A stretch of DNA of 64,000 nt from Yoonia tamlensis (lineage in GTDB: Bacteria; Pseudomonadota; Alphaproteobacteria; Rhodobacterales; Rhodobacteraceae), in the NCBI RefSeq assembly GCF_900115105.1, contig NZ_FOYP01000001.1:956097-1020096 (forward strand). Direction: 5' to 3'. The notes below the pieces were generated by a model. The model was not told the DNA's origin and did no database searches. It was given only the letters and a program-made list of their open reading frames with translations. Shown piece after piece: positions 8,533 to 17,057 of this stretch. The stretch's first letter is position 1. Each line of letters begins with the position of its first letter. Position numbers and translations under genes: made by a program.

Positions 8533-9248
8533 GCTGCTTGTCCTCTGCGAACCATTTTTCCGTTTTCAAAGTGGATACCACATTCTTCTTTTTCGCTGTT
8601 GCGCCAGCGGCCTGCGCGTGGATCTTCGCCTGCGTTGACGCGGCTGGTGCAGGGCATGCAGCCAATGGATGGATACCCTTGCGCGACCAGCGGGTGACGC
8701 GGCAGATTGTGCTTTTCGATATAGGCTTTGAGATCCGCAGGCCCCCAGTTTGCAAGCGGGTTCACCTTGATCTTGTCGCCGTCCTTTTCGAACAGCGGCA
8801 AGGCGGCGCGCTGGCCATTCTGGTAACGCTTGCGTCCGGTAATCCAGCCATCAAAATCCTTGAGCGCCGCGGCCAGTGGTCGCGTCTTGCGCAGATCACA
8901 GCAGGCATCTGTATCCGCCTGATGCAGCAACCCGTCCACGTCCTCGGCCAGCACGGCCGCGCGTGAAGGTGTCACGACGCGCACATCTGTCAGCCCCAAT
9001 TTTTTGGCGACATCTTTCTGATATTGCAGCGTTTCCGGAAACAGCATTTCCGTGTCCAGAAAGATCACCGGCGTGGCCGGATTGATTTGCGAAATCATGT
9101 GCAACAGCACGACGCTTTCTGCCCCGAACGAGGAAACCATCGCGACCTTGCCCAGTTGTATATCGTCCAACGCATGACGCAGCACGGTTTGCGCATCGCT
9201 ATCGCGGTGCAGCAAATTCCGGCGCTCGGCGAATTCGTTAAGCGGCAT
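8529..9248 (-). CDS. cysH: Adenylyl/phosphoadenylyl-sulfate reductase
   Basis: Reduces activated sulfate (APS or PAPS) to sulfite with thioredoxin in the cytosol. The 239-residue protein has the P-loop-like SSFGAESVVLLH (residues 39-50), the Cys pair in DACCDLRK and the C-terminal CMPCTSRV. The two pairs together are the [4Fe-4S]-binding cysteine set of bacterial APS reductases, followed by the active-site Cys in EKEECGIHF. The iron-sulfur cysteines argue for APS as substrate rather than PAPS. It overlaps cysI by 11 bases and DUF934 by four. Confidence 0.95.
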   Translation of the reverse strand: MPLNEFAERRNLLHRDSDAQTVLRHALDDIQLGKVAMVSSFGAESVVLLHMISQINPATPVIFLDTEMLFPETLQYQKDVAKKLGLTDVRVVTPSRAAVLAEDVDGLLHQADTDACCDLRKTRPLAAALKDFDGWITGRKRYQNGQRAALPLFEKDGDKIKVNPLANWGPADLKAYIEKHNLPRHPLVAQGYPSIGCMPCTSRVNAGEDPRAGRWRNSEKEECGIHFENGKMVRRGQAA

Positions 9249-10908
9249 TTGCTTTATCCTCGGCTGGGTAAAGGATGGCCTTGAACGGCTCCATCCCTAG
9301 GCGGCGGTAGGCTTGCAGAAAGGTTTCACCCGCATCTTGGCGCAGGTCCAGATAGCCGGTTACAAGACGTTCAATCGCAGGCACGATGTCATCGGCGCTA
9401 AAGCCGGGGCCAGCGCGGGTACCAATCGTGGTGGTTTCCGTACCGTCGCCGCCCAGCGTGATCTGGTAGTTTTCCACGCCAGCACGGTCCAGCCCCAAAA
9501 TCCCGATATGGCCTACATGGTGGTGGCCACAGGCGTTGATGCAGCCCGAGATCTTGATTTTCAGCTCGCCGATTTCATGTTCGATTTTCAGTTCGTCAAA
9601 ACGGGTTGCGATTTCTTGCGCGACAGGGATCGACCGTGCAGTCGCCAGCGCGCAATAATCCATGCCAGGGCAGGCGATGATATCGCTGACCAGACCAATA
9701 TTCGCGGTGGCCAGATCAGCCGCGCGCAGCGCGGCATAGACGGCGGGCAGATCGGCCTGATGCACATGTGGCAGGATCACGTTTTGCTCGTGGCTGATGC
9801 GCAATTCGCTGTGTCCGTATTTTTCGGCCAGATCAGCCATCACGCGCATCTGGTCTGACGTTGCATCGCCCGGTGTTTGTCCGTGCTTTTTGATACTGAT
9901 CGACACAATCGCATAACCAGGCGCCTTATGCGCTGCCAGATTTGTATCGGCCCAAGACCGGAACGCCGGATTGGCAAGCCGCGCGGCCTCAAAGCTTGCA
10001 GTTGATTTGCTGACAAAGGCAGGGGCCGCAAATGCGCGTTCAATCTGCTGAAGCAGTTCTTGATCAAAACCGGTAAAGCCTTTGCGGATCTCGGCAAAGC
10101 GCGCTTCGACCAGTTCTTGCATCTTTTCAAGGCCGTTTTCATGGACCGTGATCTTGATGCGGGCCTTATATTTATTGTCGCGACGCCCCAGCAGGTTGTA
10201 TACGCTGACGATGGCCTCGCAATAGGCCAGCAATTCTTCACGCGGCAAGAACGCGCGCAGCACTTTGCCCACCATCGGTGTGCGGCCAAGACCACCACCT
10301 ACAATGATCTCATAGCCCGCTTCGCCCGCGTCATTGTGGACCATACGCACGCCAATATCATGTGCCTTGGTCACGGCGCGGTCGTGTTTGGCACCGCTCA
10401 CGGCGATCTTGAACTTGCGCGGCAGGAACTGAAATTCAGGGTGGTCAGTGGACCATTGGCGCAGCAATTCGGCAACGGGGCGCGGGTCTTCGATTTCATC
10501 GGCGGATGCACCGGCGAAATGGTCGGCTGTCACGTTGCGGATCGTGTTGCCGGATGTCTGCAGCGCGTGCATTTCAACATCTGCCAAAGCCTCAAGCATA
10601 TCGGGCACATCGTCCAGCTTTGGCCAGTTGTACTGGATATTCTGGCGGGTGGTGAAATGGCCGTAACCCTTGTCCCAGCGGTCGGCGATATAGGCGAGCT
10701 GGCGCATTTGCGCGGGGTTCAGCGTACCGTAAGGCACAGCCACGCGCAGCATATAGGCGTGCAATTGCAGGTACAGACCGTTCATCAGGCGCAGCGGCTT
10801 GAATTCGTCTTCGGTTAGCGACCCGTCAATACGGCGTTCTACCTGACCACGGAATTGCGCAACGCGCGTGCGGACAAATGCTTCGTCAAAGTCGTTATAT
10901 GCATACAT
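9238..10908 (-). CDS. cysI: Nitrite/sulfite reductase (siroheme hemoprotein)
   Basis: A 556-residue siroheme and [4Fe-4S] enzyme that reduces sulfite to sulfide by six electrons. The two ferredoxin-like half domains are seen at HFTTRQNIQYNW (about residue 100) and GHSELRISHEQNVILP (about residue 375). The cluster cysteines are CPGMDYC and CINAC. The neighbouring cysG (siroheme) and cysH make sulfite rather than nitrite the likely substrate. There is no linked flavoprotein CysJ, so ferredoxin is the probable donor. It starts two bases after the DUF2849 stop. Confidence 0.94.
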   Translation of the reverse strand: MYAYNDFDEAFVRTRVAQFRGQVERRIDGSLTEDEFKPLRLMNGLYLQLHAYMLRVAVPYGTLNPAQMRQLAYIADRWDKGYGHFTTRQNIQYNWPKLDDVPDMLEALADVEMHALQTSGNTIRNVTADHFAGASADEIEDPRPVAELLRQWSTDHPEFQFLPRKFKIAVSGAKHDRAVTKAHDIGVRMVHNDAGEAGYEIIVGGGLGRTPMVGKVLRAFLPREELLAYCEAIVSVYNLLGRRDNKYKARIKITVHENGLEKMQELVEARFAEIRKGFTGFDQELLQQIERAFAAPAFVSKSTASFEAARLANPAFRSWADTNLAAHKAPGYAIVSISIKKHGQTPGDATSDQMRVMADLAEKYGHSELRISHEQNVILPHVHQADLPAVYAALRAADLATANIGLVSDIIACPGMDYCALATARSIPVAQEIATRFDELKIEHEIGELKIKISGCINACGHHHVGHIGILGLDRAGVENYQITLGGDGTETTTIGTRAGPGFSADDIVPAIERLVTGYLDLRQDAGETFLQAYRRLGMEPFKAILYPAEDKANAA

Positions 10909-10910
10909 GA

Positions 10911-11210
10911 TTAAAGCTCTACCTGTTTGCCGTGGGCATAGTTTGAAGGACCGCGCGTGCGGAATGCCTCGCGAAAATGGGTGGGTTCGGGGCCGTTGGC
11001 GCCCTCTTTGGCGTCTGCCAGATAGGCGCCTGCAATTTCATGCTGATGGGCTTGGGCCTCGAGCAGACGCAGATCGGCGTGGGCCTCATCTGTGATCAGC
11101 TCGGCCTCGCTGATGCGCGGGCTCCAGGTGTTGTCAGCGGTGAACCAAACGGCATCACCTGCGATCAGCGCATTGGCTGTGATGACTTTGGGGGTAAAAT
11201 TGCGGGGCAT
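10911..11210 (-). CDS. DUF2849 protein of the sulfite-reductase operon
   Basis: A 99-residue protein (MPRNFTPKVITANAL...) of the DUF2849 family, typical of alphaproteobacterial cysG-cysI operons and of unknown function. The frame continues upstream, but the ATG at 11208-11210 overlaps the cysG stop in TAATG, which decides the start. The sequence GDAVWFTADNTWSPRISEA and the C-terminal PTHFREAFRTRGPSNY look like a small soluble domain. Confidence 0.9.
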   Translation of the reverse strand: MPRNFTPKVITANALIAGDAVWFTADNTWSPRISEAELITDEAHADLRLLEAQAHQHEIAGAYLADAKEGANGPEPTHFREAFRTRGPSNYAHGKQVEL

Positions 11211-12601
11211 TATGCGAACTCCTTGAGGCGCGAAGCGTGGGCGACAGCGTCGCGCGGAGCGAGGCCGTAAAACGTGATGGCGGGGCCGGTTAATGCGGCG
11301 TTTGTCATTGTAGGTTCCAGCGCAGCCAAAGTGGTCGCGATGATGCGTTGATCCGCGCGGCTGGCGTTTTCGATGATTGTTACGGGCGTTGCGGGGGCAG
11401 CGCCGTGCATCAGCAGGCGACCTTGGATAAAGCGGGCGGATTTCTTGCCCATATAGATGGCAGCAACTTCGCCAGGCGCAGCCAGCGCGGCCCAATCATG
11501 ATCGGCATAGCCTTTGGTGTCATGGCCCGTGATCAGGCGCACCGCAGAATTGCGGCCGCGTTTTGTCAGGCTTTGGCCGATACTTGCCACAGCGGCAGAG
11601 GCGGCCGTGATGCCCGGAATAATGCGGTAGCTGATTTCAGCGGATTCAAGCGCGGCGATTTCTTCGTCCAGACGGCCAAACACGGTTGGATCACCTGCCT
11701 TAAGGCGCACAACATGGTGTCCGTTTTGCGCATGCGCGACGATCAGCGCGTCAATATCGGCTTGCGCCATCGCGGGGCCAAAACCCTCTTTGCCGGCATC
11801 AACGATGATCGCTTCGCGGCGGGCAAGTTCCAGAATTTCGGACGCGACCAGACGGTCGTGGATCACAACATCGGCCTTATCAAGCGCATTGCGCGCCTTG
11901 AGCGTCAAAAGTTCCGGATCACCCGGACCTGCGCCAACAAGGTCAACATGGCCGCGCGTATTTGTCGCCATGATCTGGCGGTCAAGCAAGGTTTCCAATG
12001 TGGAAATAACACCTGCTTCGCCGTTTGCGTCCAATGCCTTGGGGCCGACACCAAAATAGAACGCAGCCCAGAAATCGCGGCGTTTGCGGCCTAAGGGCAG
12101 CACATCAACCGCATGGCGGAAGGTCTTGCCGATGCGCGCAAGCGTACCCAATGCGCGGGGCAGGCGGGCTTCGATATCGGCCTTGATTGCGCGGGCCAGC
12201 ACAGGGGCAGCACCTTCGGTGCCGATGGCGATAGTGACTGGGTCGCGGTCGACAATGGCGGGGGTGATGAACTGGCTGTCGGCAAGGTTATCAACGATAT
12301 TGACCAACGCGCCGTCTGCTTTGGCAATCGCGGCAACGCGGGCGTCTTCAATATCGTCTTCGTTTGCGGCATAAAACAGCGCAGCGCCTGCAGTATCGCC
12401 TGCCTGCATTGCGCGGGTGACCAGTGCCAGCTTGCCAGTGGCTGCCCAGCGGATAATTTCGGGGGCTGCATTTGCGGTGAACACGACCAGTTTGGCTTCG
12501 GTCTTGAACAGCAGGCGCAGCTTTGCCATAGCCGCATCACCACCGCCCGAAAGGACAATGGTTTGGCCGGCAACGGCAAGGAAGATAGGAAAGTGCTGCA
12601 T
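11210..12601 (-). CDS. cysG: Siroheme synthase, CysG fusion
   Basis: A 463-residue multifunctional enzyme that makes siroheme from uroporphyrinogen III. The N-terminal half is the precorrin-2 dehydrogenase/ferrochelatase domain (Rossmann start LSGGGDAAMAKL, residues 18-29). The C-terminal half is SAM-dependent uroporphyrinogen C-methyltransferase (DLVGAGPGDPELLTLKA near residue 220, RLKAGDPTVFGR, PGITAASAA, GHDTKG). It heads the leftward operon that goes on to DUF2849, cysI, cysH, DUF934 and probably fpr. The 135-bp divergent region above it holds an Lrp-like box, so the linked Lrp-type regulator probably controls it. Confidence 0.95.
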   Translation of the reverse strand: MQHFPIFLAVAGQTIVLSGGGDAAMAKLRLLFKTEAKLVVFTANAAPEIIRWAATGKLALVTRAMQAGDTAGAALFYAANEDDIEDARVAAIAKADGALVNIVDNLADSQFITPAIVDRDPVTIAIGTEGAAPVLARAIKADIEARLPRALGTLARIGKTFRHAVDVLPLGRKRRDFWAAFYFGVGPKALDANGEAGVISTLETLLDRQIMATNTRGHVDLVGAGPGDPELLTLKARNALDKADVVIHDRLVASEILELARREAIIVDAGKEGFGPAMAQADIDALIVAHAQNGHHVVRLKAGDPTVFGRLDEEIAALESAEISYRIIPGITAASAAVASIGQSLTKRGRNSAVRLITGHDTKGYADHDWAALAAPGEVAAIYMGKKSARFIQGRLLMHGAAPATPVTIIENASRADQRIIATTLAALEPTMTNAALTGPAITFYGLAPRDAVAHASRLKEFA

Positions 12602-12630
12602 AGCGAACCTCTGATTTCTTGGGTTTAATA

Positions 12631-12645
12631 TAGAATATTGTTCTG
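12631..12645. promoter_or_regulatory. Lrp-type operator between cysG and the Lrp regulator
   Basis: TAGAATATTGTTCTG matches the E. coli Lrp consensus YAGHAWATTWTDCTR at 14 of 15 positions. It is an inverted repeat (AGAA-N5-TTCT) in the region between divergent cysG and the Lrp/AsnC gene. The AT-rich stretch around it also holds TATATT-like -10 sequences for the leftward operon. Confidence 0.7.
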
Positions 12646-12736
12646 CTATTTACGCCCCCCAAAGGGCAGTTAAGGAAACTTGTTCCGGTTGCCTGTGAAT
12701 TTGGACCGCCCGTCCTCTGAATGCGGAGAAATAAGA

Positions 12737-13198
12737 ATGCCGGTACGGATAGATGCGACAGATCGGAAAATTTTAGCGGCATTGCAGGCCGATGCGGCGC
12801 AGTCTCTGGACGAAATTGCCAAAAATGTGGGGTCCTCCAAGACCCCTGTCTGGAATCGCATTCGCAAGATGCGCGAGGCCGGAATCATCGGGCACCAGAC
12901 CGTTGTCCTGGACGCCGAAGCATTGGGTTTCGAGGCCTGTTTTTTCGTGCTGATCCGGACGTCAGAGCATGACGCGGACTGGCAGGGGCGGTTCCTCAAG
13001 GCGCTTAAATCGCGCCCCGAGGTGCAAGAGGCGCACCGTCTGGCAGGCGATATCGATTATATCCTCAAGGTGCGGGTAAAGAATGCGCGCGCCTATGATA
13101 TTTTCTATCAGGCGCTGATTTCAGAGGTGAAGGTACATAACGTGACCGCGCTCTTGTCGATGGAGGAAATTAAATCAACAGTGGCCCTGCCACTTTAG
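12737..13198 (+). CDS. Lrp/AsnC-family transcriptional regulator
   Basis: A 153-residue regulator. The N-terminal winged helix is IDATDRKILAALQADAAQSLDEIAKNVGSSKTPVWNRIRKM, and the C-terminal RAM ligand-binding domain covers about residues 70-145 (VQEAHRLAGDIDYILKV). The ATG at 12737 has GGAGA seven bases upstream; the frame extends further up without coding character. It is divergent from the cys operon and has an Lrp box in the shared promoter region. It is therefore a good candidate for control of sulfate assimilation and of itself. The effector, perhaps a sulfur metabolite or amino acid, is unknown. Confidence 0.93.
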   Translation: MPVRIDATDRKILAALQADAAQSLDEIAKNVGSSKTPVWNRIRKMREAGIIGHQTVVLDAEALGFEACFFVLIRTSEHDADWQGRFLKALKSRPEVQEAHRLAGDIDYILKVRVKNARAYDIFYQALISEVKVHNVTALLSMEEIKSTVALPL

Positions 13199-13206
13199 CG
13201 GCAGGG

Positions 13207-13254
13207 TGGCCAAACCCTTGGTAAGGGTTTGGGCCAATTTCTTTTCAAGAAATT
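13207..13254 (+). terminator. Two stacked inverted repeats after the Lrp gene
   Basis: A 13-bp stem with one bulged G (TGGCCAAACCCTT / AAGGGTTTGGGCCA, 13207-13236) is followed by ATTTCTTTT. Directly after it a second palindrome, AATTTCTT-TTC-AAGAAATT (13236-13254), lies between the convergent genes. Together they probably end transcription from both sides. Confidence 0.65.
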
Positions 13255-13272
13255 GTCAGCCCAACCGGTATT

Positions 13273-13998
13273 TCAGAACCAAAAACGCGTGCCGATCAGC
13301 ACATATTGCGAACCGCCGCCGGTATTGTTGAAAATGCTGTTGGGGCCAAACATATCGCTGCCGCCAGAGCGGTGGTGAAAGCGCGCGACCACTTCGATGT
13401 CTGGGTATTGTGGCAGCGACAACGTGATTTCGGGCGAAAGGTAATGCAGCAACTGCGATCCTTCGTCATTGCCACTGCGGTGCACTTCGAAGTCGGAAAT
13501 GCCTGTCGCCCAGTTGAGCCCTGTCGAAATGCCCACGCTGGTGTCCACCCAACGGTTCCAAGGAAAAAGATGCCAGTAGATATAACCTGCGCCCCAGATT
13601 TCGGTCTCGGTCTGGCTGCCGGTACGTTGGCCGATGCCGACTTCGGCTTTGATCGAGATCACCTCGCCCACGCGCGCGTGCCCGAATGACGCGATGCGCC
13701 GCGAATAGGTCGCAGCGATCATCCGGCTGTCGGTCCAGGGCCAGTCGCGAAACGGAATGGCAGGCACAAAGCCGAATTCGCCTTGGGTAAAATCCGCAAT
13801 GCCAAAGGCCGGAGACATGGCAACCGTGGTTTGTCGTCCGCCCAGAATGGATAGCGCACAGTCACCGCCGCAATCGCGTGTGAACGATCCCCAATCCCAG
13901 TAAAACCCGCTGGCACCGGTCCCGTCCTTGTCACCCGCAACCACATTTGAAGGCACGCAAAGCGCAATGGCAGTCAGAAATAGCCAGCGTTGCAGCAT
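13273..13998 (-). CDS. Predicted outer-membrane beta-barrel protein
   Basis: A 241-residue protein with a signal peptide (residues 1-21, ending VVAG). It has alternating polar/aromatic strands, many glycines and a terminal phenylalanine, typical of outer-membrane barrels. The C-terminal segment ARFHHRSGGSDMFG...GSQYVLIGTRFWF recalls the end of PagL-type lipid A deacylases, where a His and a Ser are catalytic. The exact PagL motif is not seen, so I leave the function open. It is convergent with the Lrp gene and upstream of nothing obvious. Confidence 0.65.
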   Translation of the reverse strand: MLQRWLFLTAIALCVPSNVVAGDKDGTGASGFYWDWGSFTRDCGGDCALSILGGRQTTVAMSPAFGIADFTQGEFGFVPAIPFRDWPWTDSRMIAATYSRRIASFGHARVGEVISIKAEVGIGQRTGSQTETEIWGAGYIYWHLFPWNRWVDTSVGISTGLNWATGISDFEVHRSGNDEGSQLLHYLSPEITLSLPQYPDIEVVARFHHRSGGSDMFGPNSIFNNTGGGSQYVLIGTRFWF

Positions 13999-14064
13999 TA
14001 TAAACCTAACAAATCGTTAATTTATGCCGCCGCACTACGCGAAAATCCGCGCGCGTTCAATCTT

Positions 14065-15234
14065 TCAGATGCCGCGTTGGACCAAGAGCCGCTCCAGGCC
14101 GTGAAAATGGAACACATCCCCGTATTGCGGTTTGCCGGTCAGGCGAAGATCGGGGCAGCGTTCAAAAAGCACCTCTAGTGCGATGCGCAATTCCAGCCGC
14201 GCCAGCGGTGCGCCGACACAAAAATGGATACCGCCGCCAAAGCTGGTGTTTTGCGGCCCCTTGCGGGCCGGATCAAACCTGTTGGGGTCGTCATAAGCCG
14301 CAGGATCACGGTTTGCAGCCCCGAGCAGGCAAGCGATCTGATCGCCGCGTTTGAATGCCTGATCGCCAATTGTCACATCCTCATAGACCCAGCGCGTAAA
14401 CATATGCAGCGGCGGGTCGTAGCGGATGATTTCTTCGACGCAAGATTCTGAAATGTCACGTATATTTCGTTCAAGCAGGGTTTTGACGCCATTGCCAAGC
14501 GTGTGCACGGTGGCTTCGTGTCCGGCGTTGAGCAGCAGGATGCAGGTCGTGATTAATTCTTCTTCTGACAGTTTCGCGCCGTCCTCTTCGGCGGCGATCA
14601 GTGTGGAAATCAGATCATCGGTCGGGCTGGCGCGCCGCTGCGCGATATAGCCGCGCATAAAGGCGGTGAAATCATTGGTGGCAGCAATGGCTGCGGCCTC
14701 AATTTCAGGCGTGCGGCGGGCCTGATACATGGCCACCATCGCATTGGACCAGCGCAACAGATCATCGGCGCGATCCTCGGGGACACCAAGCAAGCGCGCG
14801 ATCACCACCACCGGCACGGGCTGCGCATAGGCGGTCAGCAAATCAAAGGGTTCATCGGGGAATTGATCAATCAGATCATGGCACAATTGGCGCATATCGG
14901 GGGCCAGCGCCGCAATCGTGCGGCTGGTAAAGGCGCGCAAGACAAGCGCACGCAGGCGTTTGTGTTTTTCGCCTTCAAGTTCCAGCATGGAATGGGCTTC
15001 GACATCGTAAAACGGCTGTAAGGCGGGTGGGATATCCGGTGCCAGCTCTGCCGGACATTCGCGCCCCATTTTGCGATTGCGTAAAACCGCGTGCACGGCG
15101 CTGTGGGACACGGCGCAGATCATCTTATAGTCGTCCCACCAAAAGAAATCACCGCCAGCGCGGGTTTGGTCATAAAACGGGTAGGGGTTCTGGACAAAGG
15201 CGGGGTCGGTTGGCGACTGGGAATAGTGTTGCAT
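14065..15234 (-). CDS. Cytochrome P450
   Basis: A 389-residue soluble bacterial P450 monooxygenase. The I-helix oxygen-binding motif is LLNAGHEAT, the K-helix ExxR is EEIIRYDPP, and the heme-thiolate loop is FGGGIHFCVGAPLAR. It resembles the CYP107/CYP102-like group of short bacterial P450s; the substrate is unknown. The ATG at 15232-15234 is preferred to a TTG two codons upstream. No ferredoxin or ferredoxin reductase partner is directly adjacent. It is divergent from dctB across about 60 bp. Confidence 0.94.
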   Translation of the reverse strand: MQHYSQSPTDPAFVQNPYPFYDQTRAGGDFFWWDDYKMICAVSHSAVHAVLRNRKMGRECPAELAPDIPPALQPFYDVEAHSMLELEGEKHKRLRALVLRAFTSRTIAALAPDMRQLCHDLIDQFPDEPFDLLTAYAQPVPVVVIARLLGVPEDRADDLLRWSNAMVAMYQARRTPEIEAAAIAATNDFTAFMRGYIAQRRASPTDDLISTLIAAEEDGAKLSEEELITTCILLLNAGHEATVHTLGNGVKTLLERNIRDISESCVEEIIRYDPPLHMFTRWVYEDVTIGDQAFKRGDQIACLLGAANRDPAAYDDPNRFDPARKGPQNTSFGGGIHFCVGAPLARLELRIALEVLFERCPDLRLTGKPQYGDVFHFHGLERLLVQRGI

Positions 15235-15293
15235 AGGCAAGCTTTGCCGTGCCCGTCTGGCCTTTGCAAGAGGCTCTGGCTAAGTTGCACCCC

Positions 15294-17057
15294 ATGAGAG
15301 TTTTTCGGCGCGCACAGTTTATCATGATTACTGCCTTTTTGGTGGCTGTGACAGGATTTGCCGGTGCCGTTTGGTGGTATGGTTACGGCGCGGCGCTTGG
15401 GCCGCTTGAACAGCGCGCGCGCGCCGACCTTGCGCTTGCCTCTGACAGTCTGACCGGAGAATTGCGCCGGTTTCGCGAATTGGCAGTGCTGACTGCGGAT
15501 CACCCGCAGGTGCGCGCGGTTGTGGCAGGCGATGCACGGGCCATGGATGTGCAGGATGTCATTCAGGAAATCGCGGACAAGACAGGGGCGCTGGATATCT
15601 TGCTGATTAGCGCGTCCGGTAGCGGATTGATGGCAACGCAGGGTGCGCCGTTTGGCGGGCACCGTGGCACCGCGCATTTTGAAAGGGCGATGGACGGGGC
15701 TGTCGGGTTCAGTTTTGCCTATAGCCCTGCCTATGCGCGCCGCACATTTACCTTTGCGGCCCCTGTATTTTCGGATGCAGGGCCGGTGGTGGGGGTCCTG
15801 TTGATCTATGCCGATGCAGACGCGGTTGAATCTGTCTGGCGGGGCGCACGTCCGGCATTGTTTTTTAGCGATGATCAAGGGGTAGTCTTTTTGTCGAACC
15901 GGTCCGAACTGGTTTTTCGCGCGCGCGGCGCAATGCCCGAACAGCGCGGGCGCTATCCGGATGTTTCCCCTTTTGTGGATTACCGTGCCCAAGCGATTGG
16001 CGAAATAGAGGTCTGGCAGGTTGATGGGGGTCGCTATCTGCCCAAACATGCACTGCATGTTGCGCTTGATTTGCCTGTGATCGGTATGACGGGCGAGGTT
16101 CTGGTTGATGTCGCACCCGCACGCCAGCTTGCGGCTTTGCAGGCAGCGGTGGTGGCGACCGTATGTCTGGCTTTTGGCTTGCTCTTGTTTTTTGCGACGC
16201 TGCGGCGGCGGACATTGGCGGCGTTGAATGTGCGGCTTGAACGGCGGGTGCGCGTCCGCACGGCTGAATTGCGCGCGGTCAACGCGGATTTGCGCAATGA
16301 AATCGCCGAGCGTACCGCAGCAGAGGCGCGTTTGCAAAAGGCCCAGGACGATCTTGTTCAGGCTGGAAAGCTTGCCGCGCTCGGGCAGATGTCGGCGGGG
16401 ATCAGCCATGAGTTGAACCAGCCATTAACCGCCATCCGGTCATTCGCGGAAAACGCCCAAGGTTTTCTGGCGCGTGGCAAAACGGATGTGGCGGCGCAAA
16501 ATCTGGGCCGTATTTCGGAACTGGCCCGACGCATGGGGCGGATCATCAGCAACCTGCGCGCCTTTGCCCGCCAAGAGGTAGAGCCACCCAAGGATGTTGA
16601 TATTGTTGCCGTGGTCGATGCGGTTCTGGAAATTGTCGGCCCACGCGCAAGTCAGGACGGCATAAGCCTGATCTGGGACCGCCCCGCCAGCCCGCTGATG
16701 GTGCGCGGTGGTGAAGTCCGGCTGCAACAGGTGATTTTGAACCTTGTGTCCAACGGGATGGACGCGATGGAAGACAGTACTTTGAAAAGGATCACAATTG
16801 CCGTGACACCCCAAGGCGCGCGCACATCCGTATCCGTGCATGACACCGGACCGGGAATTACGGAGCCCGAAAAGATTTTTGACCCCTTTTACACCACCAA
16901 AGCCGTGGGTGCCGCCGAAGGTATGGGGTTGGGGCTGTCCATTTCTTATGGGCTGGTGCAAAGCTTTGGCGGGATGATCAGGGGCCGCAACGACCCGCAA
17001 GGGGGCGCCGTGTTTACTGTGGAACTGGATAGCGTAAGCCAAAAGGAACCCGCATGA
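15294..17057 (+). CDS. dctB: C4-dicarboxylate sensor histidine kinase DctB
   Basis: A 587-residue membrane kinase. Residues 8-28 are the first membrane helix. A periplasmic dCache-like sensor domain follows (about 30-270), then a second helix (AAVVATVCLAFGLLLFFATL) and a coiled linker (RRVRVRTAELRAVNADLRNEIAERTAAEARLQKAQ, given here in parts as a heptad-rich stretch). The kinase core has GISHELNQPL (phosphorylated His), NLVSNGMDAM (N box), HDTGPGI and GMGLGLSIS (G boxes). Its TGA overlaps the dctD start by four bases. An in-frame GTG exists at 15249, but the ATG at 15294 starts directly before the basic N-terminus and helix. Confidence 0.93.
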   Translation: MRVFRRAQFIMITAFLVAVTGFAGAVWWYGYGAALGPLEQRARADLALASDSLTGELRRFRELAVLTADHPQVRAVVAGDARAMDVQDVIQEIADKTGALDILLISASGSGLMATQGAPFGGHRGTAHFERAMDGAVGFSFAYSPAYARRTFTFAAPVFSDAGPVVGVLLIYADADAVESVWRGARPALFFSDDQGVVFLSNRSELVFRARGAMPEQRGRYPDVSPFVDYRAQAIGEIEVWQVDGGRYLPKHALHVALDLPVIGMTGEVLVDVAPARQLAALQAAVVATVCLAFGLLLFFATLRRRTLAALNVRLERRVRVRTAELRAVNADLRNEIAERTAAEARLQKAQDDLVQAGKLAALGQMSAGISHELNQPLTAIRSFAENAQGFLARGKTDVAAQNLGRISELARRMGRIISNLRAFARQEVEPPKDVDIVAVVDAVLEIVGPRASQDGISLIWDRPASPLMVRGGEVRLQQVILNLVSNGMDAMEDSTLKRITIAVTPQGARTSVSVHDTGPGITEPEKIFDPFYTTKAVGAAEGMGLGLSISYGLVQSFGGMIRGRNDPQGGAVFTVELDSVSQKEPA

